Of a DNA stretch of 64,000 bases, positions 60,806 to 64,000 are shown piece after piece (position 1 is the first letter of the stretch; every line of letters begins with the position of its first letter). The notes beneath the pieces were generated by a model that saw only the letters and a program-made list of their open reading frames with translations, searched no databases and had not been told where the DNA came from. Source of the DNA: Calditrichota bacterium (GTDB lineage: Bacteria > Calditrichota > Calditrichia > Calditrichales > Calditrichaceae); the NCBI GenBank assembly GCA_024278755.1, contig JAJRSO010000063.1, forward strand, positions 1 through 64,000, written 5' to 3'. A program made the translations under genes and the position numbers.

Positions 60806-63163
60806 CTAAAGTTCCACTATCGTAACGCCGCTGTCCCCTTCGCCCCAACGGCCGATACGAAATCCTTTTATGCCTTGAACGCCTTTCAAATACTGATGCA
60901 CCGCCTGACGCAACGCACCGGTACCCTTGCCGTGTACCAGACGCACTTCGTTCCAGTTGCTGAGCTTCGCTGCATCAATGTAACGCTCTGTTTCACGAAC
61001 GGCTTCTTCGGTCATTAAACCGCGCAGGTCTAATTCATTGTGCACATTCACTCCGGGCGCTTCGCTGCCTTCTAAAGCGTCGGATTTCTCTACCGGGCTG
61101 GGCTTGCCGTCCGCATCCAGAATTTCCAAATCAAAAGCAGAAACGGTGATTCTGAGTCCCTCTTTTTCAATTTCCACTTCCTGTTTACCGCGAAATACTT
61201 TGCTGATTTGTCCGCTGACGCCGTACTGCAGCGAGCGGGCGCGCTGACCGGGTTTTAATTCCTCTATCTTTACGCCGCCGGATTTTGGCGCCGTTGACGT
61301 TTCGGACATTCGCTTTTTCAGATCATTCAAATCACGGCGCGCTTTTTTTACCACCTGTTTATCCGCCGTCGATTCCTTAATTTCACGAATCACCCGTTCC
61401 ACTTCCTTATTAACGTCGGTTAAAAGGGCGCGCGCTTCCTCCTTTGCTTCCTTTTCGAACTGTTTGCGTTTGGCGCTGAGCGTATCGCTTTTGACCTTAT
61501 ACAGTTTTATCAGTCCGTCTAACTCCGACCGTTTAATGCTCAGTTCGGCATGCAGCGCCTTATATTTGCGGATACTCTCCGAAACGTCGGTCAATAGTTG
61601 ATCCAGTTCAAAACTATCCTGACCGCTCAGTTCGGCCGCCCGGAAAAGAATGGATTCATCCAATCCCATCCGGCGGCAGATTTCAAAGGTGTAACTGCTG
61701 CCCGGGATTCCACTTTCCAGTGTGAATAGCGGGCGCAGTTCCTTCGGGTCGAACTGCATAGCCGCATTGCGCACACCTTCCGTTTCGGCGCCAAAATATT
61801 TAAGCTGATTTTGATGTGTGGTGGCAATGGTAACGATGCCTTTTTTATTTAGCTTTTCCAGCACGGCAATGGCCAGAGCGGCGCCGCCTCCCGGTTCGGT
61901 TCCGCTACCGATTTCATCGATTAAAACCAAGCTGCGCTGATCCACTTCTTCCAAAATTTCCTGTAGCGATTTCAGATGCGAAGAAAAGGTGCTTAAATCG
62001 TTTTCGATGGATTGGTCGTCTCCGATAACCGCAAAGAGGCGTTCAGTAAGCGGCAATCGGCTGCCTTCGGCGGCGGGAATATGAAACCCGCTTTGGAAGA
62101 GCAGTTGTAGCAAGCCGATGGTTTTTAAAGCCACGGTTTTACCGCCGGCATTGGGACCGGAAATAATAAGTTCGTTATAGCTTCCGCCGGCTTCTACCGT
62201 TAACGGAACCGTGCTGTCCGGATGTAGCCGCAACAATAGCGGATGTTTGGCCTGTTTCAGTTTCCACCTAAAATCTTCCGAAATTTCCGGCGCGATACAG
62301 TGAAACTGGTTGGCGTCGCGGGCTTTGGCCTGCAGTACATCTAATTGGGTAAGCCGTTCCAAATTATTTAAAAACTCGGCCTGATGTTCCCGGACGGAAT
62401 TGGTGAGTCTTTTTAAGATACGCACCACTTCTTTGCGTTCGGTAGCAGTGGCTTTTTGGATATCGTTATTCAGCGGCACAACCGCCATGGGCTCCACAAA
62501 ATAGGTCGCGCCCGAACCGGATTGTCCGTGTACAATGCCGGGTATTTTTGTTACGGAATATTCCCGTACCGGCAGCACCAAACGCCCGTCACGCAGCGTG
62601 ATGTATTCTTCCTGAATATGTTCGGCGCTTTTGCGCATAATACGTTCCAGCCGAATATGAATCTCATTATTCAACCGGCTCATTTCTTTGCGAATCGATT
62701 TAAGTTCACTGCTGGCGTTATCAAAAATCCGTTCGGAAGATTCGAATGTAAACTGAAACTGGCGCAGCAGGTTTTCTAGCGGGTCAAGCGAACGGATTAA
62801 CCGGCTAAGCAGCGGATATTTTTCTCCGTTCTTTTTTTCGAACTGTTTGATCTCCGCCGTCAGTTCCAAAAAATCCTGCAATTTTACAAACTGCTCAATC
62901 TCCAGAAAACTTTCTTGCGGTTCGATTTTGGCAAATAAAATGCGCACATCGGTGAAATCCCAGATGGGAAAGCCGCCATCGGTAAGATAGATTTCGCGTA
63001 ATTCGGAAATTTGTTCCAGCGTTTTCTGCAGCGCTTTCGCATCCGAAAAGGGCCTGCTGTTTTTCAGGCGGCTGCGCCCGGTCTCCGAAACACATTTTTG
63101 GGCAATCGCTTCAACAACTTTATTAAATTCCAGAGCAGCGGCGCTCTTTTCAAATTTTCGCAT
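60806..63163 (-). CDS. mutS2: MutS2 family endonuclease/ribosome-rescue ATPase
   Basis: A 785-residue MutS2: clamp and core regions, the ATPase with P-loop GPNAGGKTVALKT and LVLIDEIGSGTEPGGGAAL, a long coiled coil and a C-terminal Smr domain (LDLRGL, HGKGTGALR) that is a nuclease. MutS2 limits recombination, and in some Firmicutes splits collided ribosomes. It lacks the mismatch-recognition N-domain of MutS. It lies 12 bp downstream of cvpA. Confidence 0.96.
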   Translation of the reverse strand: MRKFEKSAAALEFNKVVEAIAQKCVSETGRSRLKNSRPFSDAKALQKTLEQISELREIYLTDGGFPIWDFTDVRILFAKIEPQESFLEIEQFVKLQDFLELTAEIKQFEKKNGEKYPLLSRLIRSLDPLENLLRQFQFTFESSERIFDNASSELKSIRKEMSRLNNEIHIRLERIMRKSAEHIQEEYITLRDGRLVLPVREYSVTKIPGIVHGQSGSGATYFVEPMAVVPLNNDIQKATATERKEVVRILKRLTNSVREHQAEFLNNLERLTQLDVLQAKARDANQFHCIAPEISEDFRWKLKQAKHPLLLRLHPDSTVPLTVEAGGSYNELIISGPNAGGKTVALKTIGLLQLLFQSGFHIPAAEGSRLPLTERLFAVIGDDQSIENDLSTFSSHLKSLQEILEEVDQRSLVLIDEIGSGTEPGGGAALAIAVLEKLNKKGIVTIATTHQNQLKYFGAETEGVRNAAMQFDPKELRPLFTLESGIPGSSYTFEICRRMGLDESILFRAAELSGQDSFELDQLLTDVSESIRKYKALHAELSIKRSELDGLIKLYKVKSDTLSAKRKQFEKEAKEEARALLTDVNKEVERVIREIKESTADKQVVKKARRDLNDLKKRMSETSTAPKSGGVKIEELKPGQRARSLQYGVSGQISKVFRGKQEVEIEKEGLRITVSAFDLEILDADGKPSPVEKSDALEGSEAPGVNVHNELDLRGLMTEEAVRETERYIDAAKLSNWNEVRLVHGKGTGALRQAVHQYLKGVQGIKGFRIGRWGEGDSGVTIVEL

Positions 63164-63175
63164 ATTTTGCTCTAT

Positions 63176-63751
63176 TTAGAAAATGGGAGGGATATACTCT
63201 TTTGCGGTAGAATCGGCTTTTTGAATGGTTTTATCTACTTTATCCTGCAATTGGAAATCGCCGGGTACCACAGCCATTACGCCATTATACACCATAGGAG
63301 CAAAGGCGCGCAATGGTTGATACAAACGGCTCTCTTCGGCCCCGCTGTTTTTTTTTATCTGGCCGGAAAACGGAATAAACTCCAGTAAAATAAAAGCGAT
63401 ACTCAAAATCAGAGAGGCCTTAGCGGCGGCAAAGAAGCCGCCGGCAATTTTATTGACCGACTGCATAAAGGTGAGCGAAGCGAATTTATTGAGCATTTTT
63501 GCCAGCAGATGCAGAGTAATGTTGACAGCAAGAAAAATGATAGTAAACGCGATAAAACGGGTGGCAAATTCCGGCAGGGCCGGAAAGAAACTGCGCAAAA
63601 TATCAACGCCTGCCTGCATATAGGTAAAACCCAGCACATAACCGGCGATGAGCGCAATTAAAACGGTAAGTTCGGTAATAAGGCCGCGAAAAATACCACG
63701 GACGGCAAAAACGGAAATAATTACAAGCAGAGTGATATCGAATGAATTCAT
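63176..63751 (-). CDS. cvpA: CvpA family membrane protein
   Basis: A 191-residue protein with four hydrophobic spans in the first 130 residues, of the CvpA/colicin-V-production family (PF02674). The pattern FDITLLVIISVFAVRGIFRG is typical. Role in the envelope is poorly understood. It overlaps the yqeY stop by 4 bp and is followed by mutS2 12 bp on; yqeY-cvpA-mutS2 are probably one operon. Confidence 0.9.
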   Translation of the reverse strand: MNSFDITLLVIISVFAVRGIFRGLITELTVLIALIAGYVLGFTYMQAGVDILRSFFPALPEFATRFIAFTIIFLAVNITLHLLAKMLNKFASLTFMQSVNKIAGGFFAAAKASLILSIAFILLEFIPFSGQIKKNSGAEESRLYQPLRAFAPMVYNGVMAVVPGDFQLQDKVDKTIQKADSTAKEYIPPIF

Positions 63752-64000
63752 TGAGATAATTGGGTCAACCGTTCACGAACCAGGCTCTGTACCAGGCCGC
63801 CGTCGGTTTTCCCCTTTAAGCGGCCCATTGCACGACCCATTACTTTGCCGAGATCGGCAATCGATTTTGCCTGCACCTCGCTAATAATTTCATCTATGAT
63901 CTTTTTTACTTTATCTTCGGACAGCTGCTCGGGCAAATAACGCCGAATAATATTTAATTCGTTTTGCTCTTTTTCCACCAGGTCGTCCCGCCCCCCTTGT
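63748..64000 (-). CDS. GatB/YqeY domain protein, cut by the window edge
   Basis: The C-terminal 84 codons of a YqeY-type protein (normally about 150 residues), with its start beyond 64000. The residues GGRDDLVEKEQNEL, RRYLPEQLSE and GKVMGRAMGRLKGKTDG are family marks of the tRNA-amidotransferase-like YqeY domain. A GTG inside the frame at 63978 is not the real start, since homologous sequence continues upstream. It is joined to cvpA by a 4-bp ATGA-type overlap. Confidence 0.9.
   Translation of the reverse strand, partial: QGGRDDLVEKEQNELNIIRRYLPEQLSEDKVKKIIDEIISEVQAKSIADLGKVMGRAMGRLKGKTDGGLVQSLVRERLTQLSQ

Overview
The window is a bacterial chromosome segment at roughly 45% G+C, densely coding, with most genes on the minus strand. 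The gene content points to a Gram-negative member of the Fibrobacteres-Chlorobi-Bacteroidetes (FCB) sphere, most likely Calditrichota (Caldithrix relatives). Supporting signs are many predicted lipoproteins and outer-membrane proteins, a patatin-BamA fusion, LapA/LapB, a type-2 IleRS, and an M49 peptidase with the shortened HEXXH zinc motif that I recall from the Caldithrix abyssi enzyme. The assignment is an inference from gene families; no 16S rRNA is present. No prophage, integrase, transposase or CRISPR array was seen.

Layout. 0.1-1.1 kb: HD-GYP response regulator. 1.8-4.7 kb: tgt-yajC-fmt and a short, easily missed rpsU; fmt carries a one-base frameshift. 4.9-9.3 kb: a ROK repressor divergent from a DUF4954 beta-helix protein and a LOG-family phosphoribohydrolase. 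9.6-12.1 kb: a signalling operon with a consensus promoter, a 59-residue membrane protein and two cyclic-nucleotide-binding/DUF4388 proteins, one ending in a receiver-like domain. 12.1-15.4 kb: OPT and TauE transporters. 15.5-20.4 kb: operon lapA-lapB-SPOR protein-Crp/Fnr-histidine kinase, the kinase being frameshifted in an A8 run. 21.0-21.5 kb: small gene and tRNA-Ala(GGC). 21.5-24.9 kb: free-methionine-sulfoxide reductase and an archaeal-type HMG-CoA synthase/thiolase/DUF35 trio. 25.4-32.8 kb: EVE protein, patatin-BamA, SDR, lipoate ligase, DPP III-like peptidase, geranylgeranyl-reductase-like flavoprotein. 33.1-36.7 kb: sugar phosphorylase, STAS protein and MOP-type transporter. 37.1-39.1 kb: ALDH7 dehydrogenase with an Rrf2 regulator. 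39.5-45.9 kb: beta-barrel protein, NifX-like protein, CBM9-like lipoprotein, prolyl oligopeptidase, N-formylglutamate amidohydrolase. 46-56 kb: galE, rluD-lspA-dksA/traR-ileS, purine nucleoside phosphorylase, lipoprotein, DUF3467-yggS-divIVA. 55.8-64 kb: dnaG (plus strand), polA, mutS2, cvpA, and yqeY cut by the window end.

Intergenic DNA carries a dispersed repeat family (copies near 33.0, 39.3, 41.4 and 57.8 kb, a fragment near 37.0 kb) and long palindromes. Sigma-70-like promoters are readable in several places, the best being TTGACA-17-TATCTT before the signalling operon and TTGACA-17-TATATT before the tRNA. Two perfect 17-bp palindromes sit just upstream of the Rrf2 and NifX-like genes and look like operators.

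The most notable points are the IleRS active-site signature changed from HxGH to GxHH, the pentapeptide zinc motif in the M49 peptidase, the tandem cNMP/DUF4388 operon, the archaeal-type mevalonate-entry genes, and two frameshifts that both sit in A homopolymers.
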